A stretch of 64,000 bases of DNA from Haematobia irritans (taxonomy: Eukaryota > Arthropoda > Insecta > Diptera > Muscidae): positions 64,480,241 through 64,544,240 of the forward strand of contig NC_134400.1 of NCBI RefSeq assembly GCF_050003625.1. Direction: 5' to 3'. The notes beneath the pieces were generated by a model that did not search any database, was not told the origin of the DNA, and saw nothing but the letters and a program-made list of their open reading frames with translations. Positions 32,460 to 44,147 of the stretch are shown in pieces. The position numbers were made by a program, and so were the translations under genes. Positions within the stretch are counted from its first letter, which is position 1. The number at the start of each line of letters is the position of its first letter.

Positions 32460-34400
32460 CAGCAATGGGCTCATTCATTCAATTCGTTCAGCAACAAACT
32501 TATACCGTTGACGTCCACAATATCTACATAATCGCATTGCAATACCAGTAGACAAGAGTGTACTTATGCCCATGCAGTTCCGCCTCACTAGCAATTTCAA
32601 CTCCTGTGGTCACCACCACGGTTCCCACAACTGATAATAACGCCATATCATTTGCCACTGTTGTTACATCGGGGGGAACAATATCATGGGGTGACCAGTT
32701 AAAACCCGTAAACCATACAATAGCTCAAGTCAAAGTGAAACTTTCTGTTCAACCAACTTAAGCCCATAACTCACGTTCAAGGGTAGTTCTTATGCAAAAG
32801 TCACTACTACCGACTTATATTTCGCAAGATAATTCCTCACAAAGGGATGTTAGTGTCCTATACCGTAGATTCTTCGTTGACTGAAATTAATACATTGAGA
32901 TGCAAAGTGGTAGCCTATATCCTCTTTAAAGACATGCGGCTTAAACAGAGGAACGCATCTTGAAAAAGTAGTGTCTTAAATTTATATAAAAAATTTAACC
33001 AAAGAAAGCCTATATCCTCTTTAATGACATGCGGCTTAAACAGAGGAACGAAACTTGAAAAAGTCTTGTCTTAAATTTATATAAAAAAATTTAACCAAAG
33101 AAAGACAAGAAAGGTTTATTTTCGAAGGTTGTTTCTTGTTATACTCACCCAATGGATCGTTAGTCCATTGCATTGAAGGACAATTGAAAGTTCAAATCAC
33201 ACCCAATGAGAACAGCGTGTATTTAGAAAATGTAGTTTGCTTCCAGGGCATACCAATTACAATAAATAATTTTGGAAAAAATTGGTTTGGCTAGAATTGA
33301 ATAAGAAAAATGGTCAAATTTCGACAAACAATGAAAGATCCAACTTATATATAAAAAAATCTATATTGGATCCGCTGAATGAAATTTAACGAGAAGTGAT
33401 TGAATTGGTGATATTGCTCCCAAAAGCCACATTAAAATAAATCGTTTCATTCCAGCCTATCGCAATTATTTTGGAATGATGATGAATACAAGAAAATTTA
33501 AATTAAAATTAGTTGTTTATGTGGCATAAACATTTTTATTTTTGTTTCGATCAATCGATCTTATGCATTTTTAAATAACAACGCGAATCACATTTGTACC
33601 ATAATTTCACACAAATCATTTGAATAAATAAATTATTTCTTAATTCACATTGCAAATGGCGCCATGTTTTGAATCTAACTAATCTCAACATATGGATTTC
33701 ACTTTAAAGGTAGGTACTATGTTCTGTTTACGAGTTGAAAATTTCGCGGTTACTTTATTAAAACAGTTCAATATGAAGCAGAAAAATTAACTCACTTGAC
33801 GCGCAGTTTCTTTTTCCTAAAGATTTCGGCGAGACTTTACAGGAATATGTTTATTTTCACTTATAATTTTGATTATATAAGGAAAAGCGCGAAAATAAAG
33901 TGGTTTTCAACTCGAACATAGTACCCACCTTAAGGGCAGTACTATGTTCGATTTCCACTGCGAAATCCCACACAAAACCAGAAAATGCGAAAAACTAGCG
34001 AAAATTTTTCCATTTGAGGTACTTTGTTTTTTTTTTTTTGAGTTGAAAAACTGACGTAAACCTCGTAGTCAGTATTTTCATAATATGGCGCCATTTGCAA
34101 TGTGAATTAAGAACTAATTTATTTATTAAAACTATTTGTGTGGGTTTAAAAAGCAAGCACGGATCATATTATTGTTCCGAAAATATACAAAGGATCGAAG
34201 GAGTAGCAGATCAATTGAAGATCCACTTTGTCAAAAACGACTGTGGCATTTATACAAAATTTAAACGTAGTAGACAAAGATTTAAAAATTCTTTTGAATG
34301 AGCATTCTACGTCATCAGTTTTAAATTTTTTGTAGCAGTCAATTTGTGTGGAATATTTTTTTTTTCAATAATTTGTGATTGCTTCAATTGGAGTTTCTTA
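32460..34400 (+). repeat. Bel/Pao-associated leader region, plus copy
   Basis: The plus-strand counterpart of 19.3-20.76 kb. It includes a short open stretch (32558-32761, CPCSSASLAISTPVVTTTVP) and a duplicated roughly 75-bp block around 32925-33110 (CCTCTTTAAAGACATGCGGC; CCTCTTTAATGACATGCGGC). Nested small inverted-repeat elements lie at 33.7-34.1 kb. The frames are broken, so I describe it only as the probable 5' region of the non-autonomous Bel/Pao family. Confidence 0.5.
33705..33932. mobile_element. Small inverted-repeat transposon (GGTRGGTACTATGTT ends)
   Basis: Left end AAAGGTAGGTACTATGTT and right end AACATAGTACCCACCTT form an inverted repeat around about 230 bp of non-coding DNA. 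A related type with GTGAGTA…GTTCGAGTTTA ends lies at 45743-45934. Confidence 0.6.
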
Positions 34401-34407
34401 ATAAATA

Positions 34408-35577
34408 ATGTCTCACCCATATAATTTACGGTCCAATCGGGAGGAACCGATATCTCCCATTCCTATTGGAGATGAGGCGTTTAATACTACAATGGTGGAA
34501 ACCCACGTGGAACGCCAATTGAAAGACATTATGGAAGGTCTTCAAGAATTGATATTTGAAGAAGTTGGGGTTGAAATTCGGTCACCCATTGTTTCCAAAA
34601 ACGATCCTTTAAATTTTGGGCTATTCTCCACTGCTTGCGAAGACATAGATTTTCTTCAGAATTTGTTGGAGTTTGGATCGAGTATTATGAAAAAATTTCT
34701 TCCTACATCAAATTGAAAAGGACTGTTGCTTGGATACTACGATTTGCCAAACTAGCGCCGAAGAAAACCACGTATTTAATCGCCACGGAAATTGATCAAG
34801 CAGATAGAGAAATTTGTAAATGGGTTCAACTCGAACATTTTTTAGATGAGATCAATTGTTTAAGACATGGGAAGCCAATTTCGAAAAGAAGTTCGATATA
34901 CAAGCTAGTTCCTTACCTGGATGTGGATGGTTTACTACGCGTTAAAGGACGTCTTGATGAGGCACTCTATTTGCCACATGATGCATGCAGACCCATAATA
35001 CTGCCTCACAGCCATTGGGTCTCACAATTAATAATGGCACATTATCATATCAAAAACCATCCCCAGAATATGTGTCTCACAATAAATGAACTACGTGATA
35101 GGTACTGGATTCCACGAATCATTACCCAATATAATAGAGTCAAAAGAAACTGCACTGTCTGTAAGATGGATGTAGCTAAACCAATAATTCGCCAAATGGG
35201 TCAGCTGCCACCAGATCGAATAACACCCTATGTTAGACCATTTACATATACAGGAGTTGACCTCTGCGGTCCGTTCAATGTCTCTATTGGTCGTAGAAGG
35301 GAAAAATATGGGCAGTAGTCTTTACATGCTTAACGGTCAGAGCTGCCCATATTGAACTGGCACATGATTTGTCAACCGATGCCTTTATTTTGTGTCTAAG
35401 GATTTTTTTAACAGACGGGGAATTTCCGTAAGAATTAGAAGTGACAACGGGACCAGCTTCTGAAGTGATATGAAGGCTTATTGACATTGACAGAGTCAAC
35501 GACGAAGTTGCTAACAAAAAGATCGATTTTAATTGCCCTGAAAAGTCAAGCTCTGGAGGTGCTTGGGAACGCCGCAT
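34408..35577 (+). pseudogene. Internally deleted Bel/Pao element, plus copy
   Basis: The Gag-like N-terminus (MSHPYNLRSNREEPISP) runs to FLPTSN at 34716. A shifted frame overlapping from 34635 continues with the pol segment before integrase (ICKWVQLEHFLDEINC, VPYLDVDGLLRVKGR), the zinc-domain region (HYHIKNHPQN…NCTVCK) and the integrase start (TYTGVDLCGPFNVSIGRRR), then a stop. Degenerate integrase continues to about 35577. Protease, RT and RNase H are absent. The same Gag-to-pol junction occurs at 18.95 kb, so the deletion predates both insertions. Confidence 0.78.
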
Positions 35578-35956
35578 AAGAAAAATAAAGAGGATTTCTT
35601 TTTACATTGTGTGGACGTATTTCTAAGCTGTTCCAAATAAAATTAAAAATACCAACCGCTTAGTTGGTACTAAAAACTGTGCTAAATTGTGAATTAAAGC
35701 CTTTGCAATCTATTCGTATTATTCGTTTCGAGGTATTTTGTATTGAAAGCTGCATTTTTTGCTGTTTTATAAAATTGCAAGACATTGAAAGCTAAACAAG
35801 TCATTCCAGTTCTGTTGTTGTTTCGTCTTTGTATCAAAGAGAAAAGGCGATTTAACTTGTGAGTAGATAAATAAACAAAAGTCATCCTACTCTACACTCA
35901 ACTGTGTCGGTTCGCAAAACGTCATCCACTATTCTACTTTATGCGCTTTACAGACT
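35578..35956 (+). repeat. Sequence downstream of Bel/Pao integrase
   Basis: Shares ACCAACCGCTTAGTTGGTA (here 35651-35669) and further sequence to about 35.78 kb with 1-210. It may include LTR sequence, but no LTR pair can be closed within the window. Confidence 0.5.
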
Positions 35957-36364
35957 AGGTCTGTTCGCGTACTAGCAAGAGAGTAAGAGTGCATTTTACA
36001 CTCTTTGTTTAAAAGAAAAGTACACGAACGGTATCCAGTAACTATTTGCACATTGAAAATTTCAGCTGCTAAAACATTGAAAACAAAAAACGTATCCTGT
36101 ATATTTAACTTCCAATCGTAGTTGCCGAACATGTACATTGTATTGGTACTTTGTTTGTTATCAATAACCAGCTGGCAACGTATGCTATGGTTTGCAAGAT
36201 TTTACTGGGAAAAAATCTCTAGCAAAAACTTTCAGTTTCTCTGTCTCATAACTGTCAAATGTAGTCTCTCCGGCTCTCTTTTGCTGGCGTTTTGGTGTAA
36301 ACGAACGACTTTCAGTAAAAATTTGTAATAATTATCAAAAATTATCGGGTTCTCGAACGGAGCT
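35957..36364. mobile_element. 408-bp inverted-repeat transposon with 3-bp duplication
   Basis: Ends AGGTCTGTTCGCGTACTAG and …CGGGTTCTCGAACGGAGCT match in inverted orientation at about 14 of 19 positions. ACT flanks it at 35954-35956 and 36365-36367. The empty site TTTACAGACTATCAG is present at about 21368-21382. Non-coding. Confidence 0.65.
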
Positions 36365-36743
36365 ACTATCAGTTATTCCGGACGACAGTGCTCTTGTCGA
36401 ATATATCCCATATATTGTGCACATTATAAGTTAAGTCCGAAGGCATAATCGATACTGCTGCATGTTTATGGGATCGATAAAAAAGTGCTTTGCCTTCATT
36501 TTGTCTGTACAGACTGCGCATTTTTAAAATATTACCAACAACCTAAAAAATGCTATCATTTCAGCGGGCAGAAAATAATTCAAAGAAGGAAACAGGGCAA
36601 TCACAGCACTCTCGTTTGTTGGCAGTGCTGAAAATGCCCGTAATTTGCCTCTATGCGTGGCGCTATTTTCACAACAGAATTCGAAAGCCTTTTCGCACTT
36701 TTGCCTGTTTTTTTAGAAAAGAACCTAAAAAGTTCATTTTCCG
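36365..36743 (+). repeat. Dispersed repeat, inverted relative to 22.83-23.18 kb
   Basis: Contains GACAGTGCTCTTGTCG and TGTGCACATTATAAG, and from 36470 on mirrors the 22.9-23.18 kb copy. Non-coding. Confidence 0.55.
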
Positions 36744-37530
36744 TAGTATGTTGGGCCAACTTTGCATTGGTTGTCGCAATCTCATATTATTTGTTTGGTT
36801 TGTTGGTGCAACCACCCTCGATGTTATTTATTATTATCCTAACCAATTGCCAATTTCCAAAATTAAATGAAAAGCGCATATTATATTGAGATTTTATTTA
36901 TTTATTATAAGATTTACAGTCATAGTAAATTATTAAAATTTACAGATGGATGAAATAATGTTTGTGTATTTTTATAGGGGTATTTTTGTTCACCAATGGC
37001 AGATGGTTATTATGTGGTCAAACTACAAAACCTAATTCAATATATACTTACCAGAGATTTCCTCCCTAAGCCTCTAGATATAGATACAATTCGACTTAGA
37101 ACCGCCGTTTACTCGTTCTAGTGTTTTATGTGCTTAATACAATAAAGAAGCTCGCTTGCTATAAAAAGTATTTGTATTTGTTGATGTATGAAGCCTGCAA
37201 ATTTTATGGAAACTTTTATAAAATTCTGTTTTTACCAAATCGGTACGATACTTACTATAACCCAAATTCTAGTCTACACTTGTTAATGCGTGAAATTGTA
37301 TTCAATTTATTGCGGACTGTTAATAAGTAACGTTAGTGACGCTGTTCCCCGTCATTGTAGCGTCATACCAACTAAATTTGCAATGTTGACATTACTATTT
37401 ATTTGTTGCAACAACTACCTTACGTGCGTCCCATCATTGAACTAAAATCTCTTAGTATACTAAACTTTGTTGATTCCCATGTTGTAGGCCTCACTATGCT
37501 GGTGGTCAGGTCAACAATTTTATGAAACAA
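36744..37530 (+). mobile_element. Partial copy of the 25.6-kb transposon
   Basis: Matches 25.73-26.54 kb (TAGTATGTTGG onward, GGTTGTCGCAATCTCA, CCCATG(A/T)TGTAGG). Its left terminal part is absent. Interrupted by the foldback-family copy, the match resumes near 38194 (GGCATTGGTTATTGTAACC). Confidence 0.65.
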
Positions 37531-38193
37531 TGGCTCTATTAACCATGTTCCTTAATCTATATCTGTCCATAAAGCTCGAATAATAATTGTATAATTAGAT
37601 ATAATGCATTTGGACGTCAATTGCCTGTTTCGGTATCAGGCTAACATGTAATATAATAAGCAACGATGAGCCCGTCGTAAAACTAGGAAAAACACGACTA
37701 ATGTACGCGTTAGAATTGTTGTTGTATCCTGGAAACCAGTTTCTGTTAATTGTCATATGTTGTAGTTGACTGTAGAAACAATAAGCATTGTTCGACTGTT
37801 CACCACTTAGGTGAATTCTAACAAATTAGCTTACTAAAAATAAATTTCGTGTTGTTGCATTACTATGTAACAAAACGAAATAAAAATAAGATTAAGGGAC
37901 TTGTAAGTTATATGAAAAGATGATGTACAGTGGGAGAAAAGATGATTCAATTTGTAAGAGGAAATTTCCCAAATGTTTTCTCCATAAGGAGTTAGCATAA
38001 AGGGCCCAAAATTGAGTTATCTCTCCCAGCCAGATCTATACTAAAGGCTGTGGAAAGGTTCATTCGCCCGAACCGAAACATGTACAGTCCAGGCGTGTAT
38101 AGATTGGTATCTGGCGTTTTCTTTTCAATGGCTCTATTAACCATGTTCCTTAATCTATATCTGTCCATAAAGCTCGAATAATAATTGTATAAT
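37531..38193 (-). mobile_element. Foldback-family element, single-arm copy
   Basis: Carries one full arm of the 16.6-17.5 kb inverted repeat, the spacer sequence, about 100 bases of extra sequence (37.64-37.74 kb), and an upstream partial direct repeat ending in the unique end (GACGTCAATTGCCTGTTTCG). Arm segments near 37533-37600 and 38128-38193 are direct repeats. This partial-tandem layout is why I suspect a Penelope-like element. Confidence 0.6.
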
Positions 38194-38372
38194 AAAACTA
38201 AATTGATCGGCATTGGTTATTGTAACCATTTGAATGGTTATGGGAAATCCTATCCTCAAAGAAAAATAAAATGTTAGTTTTGTAATAGCAAGCAGCAACC
38301 ACCAACCAACCAACAACTTAAAAAAATGCTAAATGGCTATACTGAATTGAAGTTTGAAATGCTGGAAGGATA
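38194..38372. repeat. Resumed 25.6-kb-type transposon and junction
   Basis: The first about 60 bases continue the partial transposon. The rest includes GTTTGAAATGCTGGAAGG, a worn end of the CCCTGC-type family that follows. Confidence 0.4.
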
Positions 38373-39128
38373 CCCTGCCAACATTTTTTGAATTTGACAA
38401 CGCTTTTGAGAATCCCCAACACGGCGAAAACAATCTTATACGACATCCAAAACTCGTCGGAAAAGCGCCGTCACTATTGAGAAATTGTACCACGCCAAGT
38501 TACTACAAGAAAGTATCGCATGAGCGCAATTATTAGGTGCCTTTTTTAATAAATTTAGAACGACGCCAATAAGAGCCCCTTCAAACAATCAAAAAAGTGA
38601 ATTTTAAGATAGTTGTAAAAGAATCATTGTGGTCAAGTAAAACACGATTGTTTCGATGTTTATTAATTTGATTAAATATTTATAAATTCTTATAAATATA
38701 TCATTTATACCACTATCACAACACATTTAACATAATTTTTTCATTAATAATAGAATGATGTTGATTTACAAGTGGCAAGTTACATGTTGCAGCGTCAGTG
38801 TTTTTATTCTCGATGGAGGCAGCGTGTCTGTAAAATATCTGAAAAACAATGATTTTATTCCATTGGGAAAGTCAAAAATTGTTCACCAATATACCTTTTA
38901 CAATATTAAGCGAAATAACTATGTTTTCAGCAATTCATTATCGACTTTATTTAAATAAATTATAAGAAGCTTGTTGCGCTTGGTGTTTCACAAAATGGCA
39001 AAATACTTTCATGTACATTTCATACCTTTTCATACGCTTCCCCCATGACAGCTGGCGATTGTTGCAGTGTTACTTACGAGTCTGTGGTAGCGATGAGGAT
39101 CAGAAGGAACTTTGAAATGCTGACAGGG
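38373..39128. mobile_element. CCCTGC-type small transposon, copy 1
   Basis: 756 bp with ends CCCTGCCAACATTTTTTG and …GAAATGCTGACAGGG, flanked by TA (38371-38372, 39129-39130). Closely related to 53129-53916. No transposase frame. Confidence 0.75.
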
Positions 39129-39130
39129 TA

Positions 39131-39757
39131 GAAACAAATGTTCTTTTTACAAATATTTTCATTTCATTAAATTTTTTGGCAGACAATTTGAAATTATATC
39201 TGCCGAAGATTTTATAAAGACTTTATTAAAACAGTTGACATTTTTTTTCTTCGCAGAAGAAAACTATTCGTCCTCTTGTATTTTCATTCTCTCTGTTTCA
39301 TCTTCATCACTAAGATGACTTGTAAATGGCACTATAACAATCGCCAACTATGAAGGGGGAAGTGTACGAAATGTACATGCAAGTATTTTGCTATCACTAT
39401 TGTTACAAGAGCTATTTTATACACACAAAAACGAAATACCTAAAACACATTGAACATAATGCCTTAAAATGGAAATTATGTTTATTTATAAGTTGCAATT
39501 CTACTGATGCTCCAGCGCCTACCAGTCTTTATTCTTGATGGAGGCAGCGTGTCTGGAAAATATCTGAAAAACTATCAATTTATTCCATTTGGAAAGTCGA
39601 AAATTTTTCATCAATATACCTTTCACAATTTTAAGCGTAATAGCTATGTTCTCAGCACTTCATTTTCGGGTTTATTTAAATAAATTATAATAAGCTAGTT
39701 GCGCTTGGTGTTTCACAAATGCTGGCAGGGAATATCCGCTTAGCTAGCATTAAATAT
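39131..39757. repeat. Further CCCTGC-family fragments
   Basis: 39515-39736 repeats the right half of the family (GGAGGCAGCGTGTCTG … CAAATGCTGGCAGGG). 39290-39385 is an inverted piece of its right end (CGCCAACTATGAAGGGGG). A cluster of broken, partly inverted copies. Confidence 0.5.
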
Positions 39758-40084
39758 TGTTACGTTTTTATATTTAGGCGTTTTTAATTACCCGACAATT
39801 GAAATACTGTTCGTTTCAATAACGTTAATCTACAATTTATTTAATATGACTTCACTTTACAATTCGCTCACACTGATGTTATTCGTTTGACGCTTTAATT
39901 AAGACTGACTCGTTAGCAGCAACCGAGCGCTTTTATATATGACGGTTTGGCAATACGAGAACATTCTGGCAGCACTACAATATTCTGGCAACGCCAGAAC
40001 ATTCTTTGACAACGCTAGAAGAATCTACGACCATTAAGTTATTCATCTGGTGGCTGCCAAACACATATACACTCACATAGATAT

Positions 40085-40845
40085 ATCTATTTACTGTATT
40101 ATGAGTCCTTTGGAATAAGGACAAATTTCAAATTGCACAAAGGACTCATAATACAGTAAATCAATTCTTCAGCAAGACAAAATCCAAAATTAAGAAAGAA
40201 GTCAAACGTAGTATATAAGATCAAATGCAATGGAAATGACTCTGATACTTGCCAAAAAGTATATATTGGTACAACAAAAACCAAATTAAAAACTACTCTC
40301 AGGGCATAAATCTGATCAGAAAGCCACTGATAAGCCCTTGGAGCAAAAGACGGCACTTGCAACACATTGCACTTTAACAGGACACAAACCAAACTTTAAG
40401 GACGTAGATATTTTGACGCAAGAAACCAATTATAAAAGGAGATTTACTCTGGAGATGCTACATATTATAAATGTACCTGCAGAAAGACGAATGAATTTTA
40501 AGACTGATACGGACCATTGTGCACATATTTATATAAATATTGTACAAAAATATAGAAAGACAGATTAGCTTTTAGTTGTAAATATACTCCCTTGTAAAGA
40601 AGTTCACTGTTCTTTAAATTTAAATGTAATTATCTGTGTTTTTCATGTAATGATATATTTTTGTTAATGTGTTAAATGTTTTTTCTTTTTGTTTAAAGTA
40701 ATTTCCCTGAAGACGAGCATCGGAGATGTCTCGAAATATTGGAAAATTTTAAATATAAAAATACAACTCAAAAAACAACAACATCTGTTTTTATTCACAT
40801 GACCTCAAGCAAATATAATTAGAAGTTTAAAGGTCAACTAATTAA
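40085..40845 (+). mobile_element. Penelope-like element, 5'-truncated fragment
   Basis: Carries the C-terminal GIY-YIG endonuclease region and 3' sequence of a Penelope-like retroelement, inserted in the LTR of gypsy copy 2. Its left end begins with a 22-bp perfect inverted repeat (40090-40111 / 40139-40160), a common style of 5' end for such copies. Near the 3' end is CCCTGAAGACGAG, then CTCGAAA (40702-40740), resembling the hammerhead ribozyme core known from these elements. Confidence 0.8.
40139..40568 (+). pseudogene. Penelope-like GIY-YIG endonuclease fragment
   Basis: Reads THNTVNQFFSKTKSK, then after one shift VVYKIKCNGNDSDT and VYIGTTKTKLKT (the GIY-YIG-type motif), then after another shift HKSDQKATDK, TALATHCTLTGHKPNF and YKRRFTLEMLHI, ending KTDTDHCAHIYINIV. 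In these elements this domain cuts target DNA and follows RT. RT is absent, and two frameshifts (near 40225 and 40305) inactivate the fragment. Confidence 0.83.
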
Positions 40846-40914
40846 AACAACATTTTGGAAAATACTAGAAAATGAATAGATGATTCCAACAGTTCAAATT
40901 CAAATTCGTAACAC

Positions 40915-43900
40915 TGCCTCCCGCTTAAGCCTGTTCGGGACGAACCTGTTCCGTAAGGAGCCAATCGTTCCAGATGTACAACTTTCATCTTTGATCTAGG
41001 GCTGTCGTCCTTCTGAATCCGGTATACAACATCATTGATCTTCTTGATAACTTTGTATGGGCCTTCCCACTGTGTTTGCAGTTTAGGACACAATCCTTTC
41101 TTTCGTTGCGGGTTAAACAGCAGAACCAATTCTTCTTCTTGGAAGCCCTCAGTATTTACAGCACGATCGTATCTCGCCTTCATTCTGTTGCTGACCATTT
41201 TTATTTTGTTGGGCACTGATTCGTGAACTTCACCGAAAGTGTTTGGGATGTCGTTTCTGTTTTCTTCCATTGCGAGCTCATTAGGTTTAGCGCCGAATAT
41301 CAGGTCTCCAGGCAAATTCAACTCAGTTCCGAATAGAACATTGGCCGGTGTTCGAGAGGTGGAATCATGAATGGCAGATCTATAGGACAGCAAAAACTAT
41401 GATATATGCTCGTCCCAGTCCTTCTGGCCGTTGTCCACCACTTCTCGAAGATGTTCCTCCAGAGTGCGATTGAACCTTTCTACCATGCCATCGGATTGTG
41501 GATGTAATGGCGTAGTCCTCGTTTTCTTGATACCAAGGGATTCGCACATCTCTTTGAATATGGCCGATTCAAAATTTCTTCCCTGGTCTGAGTGAATCGT
41601 AGCGACATATCCAGTTTTTGTTGACCACATCCACAATCGTTTTTGCCTCTTGGTTTGGAATTGCATACACCTCCGGCCATTTGCTGAAGTAATCCATGAC
41701 CACAAGGACATAACGGTTTCCAGAATCACTTACTTGGAAAGGGCCTGTCACGTCCATTGCTATTCTTTCAAACGGGGCTCCAGGTCTATACTCTTGCATA
41801 GGACCTCGACTTTTCCTTGTCGGACCTTTCGCCTTCATGCACTTCTCGCAATTGGCTACCCATTCAGTAATTGATTTCGGGCACCCAACCCAGTAGAATC
41901 GTTGCTTCACTTTCTCGGCTGTTTTGGTTATTTTGAGATGACCTCCACTGGGACCATTATGGAACTCCGCCAAAACGTCTCTTATTTTGGAATCCGGTAC
42001 GATGATCAAATTTCGGCTGCTCTTGCCATCTTCGCTTTCCCATTTACGTTGCAGGGATCCAATGACTAGAACTAAACTATCCCATTGAGCCCAGTATGAT
42101 TTCATAAGTGGACTTTCGGCTGCGATGTCTTTCATACTGGGCTTCTTGTTCTCTTCCTTTGCCGAAATAATTTTGTTCAAAATGGGATCTTTACGCTGTT
42201 CTGTTGGCCAGTCCACTCCAGATTCGGTGTGTAACAGCCGAATATCAACAATCTCCTCCTTATGTTCAGCTTTCGAGCAGTGCTTGCATTCTATACTGCA
42301 AGGTCGACGTGACAAAGCGTCAGCGATACCGTGTTTTCCACCTTTTCTATGCTCGATACTGAAATCATAGCTTTGGAGCCTCTCGATCCAACATGTCAGT
42401 TGAGCTTCCGGATTCTTGAATTGGAGCAACCATCGTAGAGCTGAGTGATCAGTCCTGAGCAAGAAGTGTTGTCCATACAAATATTTATGATAATGTTTTA
42501 CACTCTCTATGATCGCTAGCAGCTCTCGCCGCGTTACACAGTAGTTCTTTTTGGACTTGGACAACGTTCGGCTGAAATATCCGATGACCTTCTCCTGCCG
42601 TCTATCTGTTGAGATAGCACACCTCCAATACCATGCGCGCTAGCATCTGTATCCAAAACAAATTTTGACATCTGACATCTTGGATTTTGTCTTCATCGGT
42701 GGATATGCCCTCTGCAATCGCATGATGACCCAGGTATTTAACTTCCCGCTGGAAAAGGGAGCATTTCTTTGCGTTAAGGCGTAGACCAGCGGCTGACAAT
42801 TGCTGGATAACATCTTTCAAGTTCTTAATGTGCTCGCCAAATGTTTTGCCCATCACTATAATGTCATCCAAGTATATCAAGCACCGTTTCAGTGCAACCC
42901 CTTCAGTAGCCGCTCCATCAATCTTTCGAAGGTAGCCGGAGCGTTGCAGAGCCCGAACGGCATTACATTGAATTGCCAGAGACCGTCATTAACGCGAAAA
43001 GCCGTCTTTTTCTTGTCTTTCTCGGCGATCTCTACTTGCCAATATCCACTCTGCAAATCAAGCGTAGAAAACCATGTTGTTCTGGCTAGTGTGTCCTACG
43101 TGTCATCAATGCGTAGAAGCGGATAACTGTCCTTTTTCCTTTATAAGCTTTTGAACTTCGTCTCTTTTTGCCAGGGGTACACTTCGTGGTGCCTGTTTTA
43201 TGGGCCTTTCTTCTGCGGTTTTAATTGCATGTTTCACTACAGATGTTCTTCCTTGATTTCCCTTTTCAGAAGCAAAAGCAGAGGCGTTTTTCCACAACAA
43301 TTGCTTGGCTTTATTTCTCTCTGACGGCGATAGATGACGTGTCCAAGCCTCGACATATCCTTCTAGATGTTTTCTCACTGCTCCATGTGTCTTTGATGAG
43401 TTGCCTTCCAAATTGACTATTGCCTCGGCTGGTGTACATTTGCCAGAAAATTTTACAATTTGCTCGTGATTGTCAGACAAGTTCAAGACACGAACTGGTA
43501 TTTGTCTCTCTTCGTTCGTTGTTACCAGGGCATTTGCTATCAAGATGTTGTTGCTTTTGTTTTCTGCTGGTTCAACAACCCACAATTGGCCGACTTCACA
43601 ATCTCCATTCATAGAAACCCATATAATTGCTTCGGCGTTCGGTGGTATAGACTCTGACTGGCTCGTTGTCAAACGTCTGACAGGTGTATTCTCGTCGTAT
43701 CCCACGTTTACCGTTATTTCGGCATCGCACCATGTCATTACATGACAGTTCTTATCCAGATTGGGATCAAAAGCAATCATGAAATCCGCTCCATTTATAA
43801 CTTCGTCTACTATATCGGCCACAATGAAATCATAAGTAACGGATTTGTTAGCAATAGTTAATTTTACGGCGACCTTTCCATATACGGTTGCGGGTTCCCT

Positions 43901-44147
43901 TGTAGCCGTGCGTAGCTTGACTCCAATCAGTGGTGTAACTTTTCCTTTTACTAAATCAGATCTAATAATAGGCTTTGATGCACCAGTATCCAACGTCAAA
44001 GTACGCTTGTCGCCGTTAATAACCCCCGCAATAGTTAAATTGTTATTTTTCTGTTGAACTATTGCTATGGAGAGGGTGGGGCCATCGTCTGTGGGAGCCA
44101 GCTCTTGCCCCGCTGAACTAGCTCGATTTAGTTTAAAGGTGACCCAC
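40915..44147 (-). pseudogene. Pol pseudogene of gypsy copy 2
   Basis: Protease (LDTGASKPIIRS, near 43985) and the following region are open to about 43150. About 115 bp is then missing, removing the RT segment with FCVDYRKLN. RT resumes through YLDD (near 42865). A larger deletion near 42670 joins the RT thumb to RNase H. RNase H and integrase continue leftward, with MDVTGPF, HSDQGRNF and MVERFN still visible. A small deletion drops codons near 41605, and a stop lies near 41396 (DEHIS). Cannot be functional. Confidence 0.88.
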
